This document shows positions 5,260-5,869 of a stretch of DNA of 5,869 nt, one piece after another. The notes below the pieces were generated by a model. That model searched no databases, was not told the DNA's origin, and saw only the letters and a program-made list of their open reading frames with translations. Position 1 is the stretch's first letter; every line of letters begins with the position of its first letter. Origin of the DNA: Clostridia bacterium (GTDB lineage: Bacteria > Bacillota > Clostridia > Oscillospirales > Acutalibacteraceae). A program made the position numbers and the translations under genes. The stretch is taken from assembly GCA_017534365.1 (NCBI GenBank), contig JAFWCS010000467.1, positions 1-5,869 of the forward strand, written 5' to 3'.

Positions 5260-5869
5260 TCAACTCAGCCCGATCGCAAGACCGATCAGCCGCACGAGCA
5301 GCGCCGCGATCCATGCGACCGCGCACTGCCACGCGACGACGTACAGCGCCCATCTGCCGCCCAGCTCCCGACGCACCGAAGCGACCGCGGCCACGCACGG
5401 CGTATAAAGCAGGCTGAAGACGAGCAGCGAAGCCGCCGCCAGGTTGCTGATGGCGGCCGCCGCGCCGCCCTGGGCGTCGAAGAGCACCTCCAGCACCGAG
5501 ACGACGCTCTCCTTCGCCATGAAGCCGCTGACCAGCGAGGTGACGATCCGCCAGTCGCCCAGGCCGACCGGCGCAAACAGCGGCGCAAGGAAGCCGGAAA
5601 TCGTCGCGAGGATGCTGCTCTGCTCGTTGTCCACGAGGTTGAAGCGGAAATCGAAGCTCTGCAGCAGCCAGACCACGATCGTCGCGATCAGGATCACCGT
5701 AAACGCGCGCTGCAGGAAATCCTTGGATTTCTCCCAGAGCAGCTGCAGCACGTTGCGCGCACTCGGCAGGCGGTAATTCGGCAGCTCCATGACGAAGGGG
5801 ACGGCCTCACCGCGGAAGAGGGTCTTTTTGTAGAGCAGCGCCACCAGGATACCCATGACGATGCCCAGC
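5260..5869 (-). CDS. feoB: Ferrous iron transport protein B, C-terminal part (gene runs off the window)
   Basis: FeoB is the GTPase-coupled inner-membrane permease for Fe2+ uptake under anoxic conditions. Only the last 202 residues or so are visible; the N-terminal G domain and the first membrane core lie beyond position 5869. The frame stays open to the edge (reading LGIV before the first internal Met at 5856), so that Met is not the start. Recognisable blocks in order are KKTLFRGEAVPFVMELPNYR, the membrane helix around FTVILIATIVVWLLQSF, SSILATISGFLAPLFAPVGL, DWRIVTSLVSGFMAKESVVS, and SLLYTPCVAAVASVRREL with the conserved Cys of the YTPC motif. The protein ends in a final hydrophobic helix and LGLAIGLS-type tail. 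No frameshift or stop is seen. The Cys-rich small gene starts 12 bp after its stop, and feoA, if present, would be expected upstream outside the window. Iron control (Fur/DtxR-type) is likely from the family but its site is not visible. Confidence 0.95.
   Translation of the reverse strand, partial: LGIVMGILVALLYKKTLFRGEAVPFVMELPNYRLPSARNVLQLLWEKSKDFLQRAFTVILIATIVVWLLQSFDFRFNLVDNEQSSILATISGFLAPLFAPVGLGDWRIVTSLVSGFMAKESVVSVLEVLFDAQGGAAAAISNLAAASLLVFSLLYTPCVAAVASVRRELGGRWALYVVAWQCAVAWIAALLVRLIGLAIGLS

Noticed and set aside
5854..5856. Internal Met of feoB as the start of a small stand-alone membrane protein
   Set aside because: The frame continues to the window edge with FeoB-like residues, and the sequence matches the C-terminal part of FeoB.
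1..5869. Novel defence, mobile or multi-gene biosynthetic system
   Set aside because: All substantial genes fall into known families. There are no transposase, recombinase, nuclease or toxin-antitoxin signatures, no direct repeat arrays and no composition shift.

Overview
The window looks like a GC-rich chromosomal segment from an anaerobic Gram-positive bacterium, most likely an uncultured gut or rumen member of the Clostridia. This is inferred from purine-rich AGGAGG/GGGGAGG ribosome sites, a clostridial-type MATE transporter and SDR protein, a FeoB-associated Cys-rich small protein, and a secreted glycosidase with a Gram-positive-style signal peptide and no lipobox. The species cannot be named from the sequence.

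Layout, left to right. Positions 1-19 hold a hairpin that probably ends the first gene. An extended SDR / NAD-dependent epimerase-like protein is encoded on the minus strand (41-1060). A 100-bp AT-rich gap (1061-1160) carries its extended -10 promoter inside an imperfect inverted repeat. A MATE-family efflux transporter follows on the minus strand (1161-2531). A 142-bp gap (2532-2673) separates it from a divergent gene and holds a good minus-strand promoter and a weaker plus-strand one. A secreted GH92-family glycosidase (alpha-mannosidase family) is on the plus strand (2674-4944), followed by a strong intrinsic terminator (4972-5007). At the right end, two minus-strand ferrous-iron genes converge on it: a 55-residue FeoB-associated Cys-rich membrane protein (5080-5247) and the C-terminal part of FeoB (5260 to the window edge).

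The genes form at least three transcription units. The SDR and MATE genes point the same way and may be partly co-transcribed, because no terminator is visible between them, but each has its own TATAAT-type promoter. The GH92 gene appears monocistronic. The two feo genes are tightly linked: the small protein's ribosome site overlaps the feoB stop codon. I see no pathway joining the SDR, MATE, GH92 and Feo modules; they look like ordinary neighbours.

I found no mobile element, CRISPR array, tRNA or rRNA, and no convincing new multi-gene system. The observations most worth checking are the non-canonical active-site motifs of the GH92 protein, the Cys-rich small gene beside feoB, and the inverted repeat over the SDR promoter.
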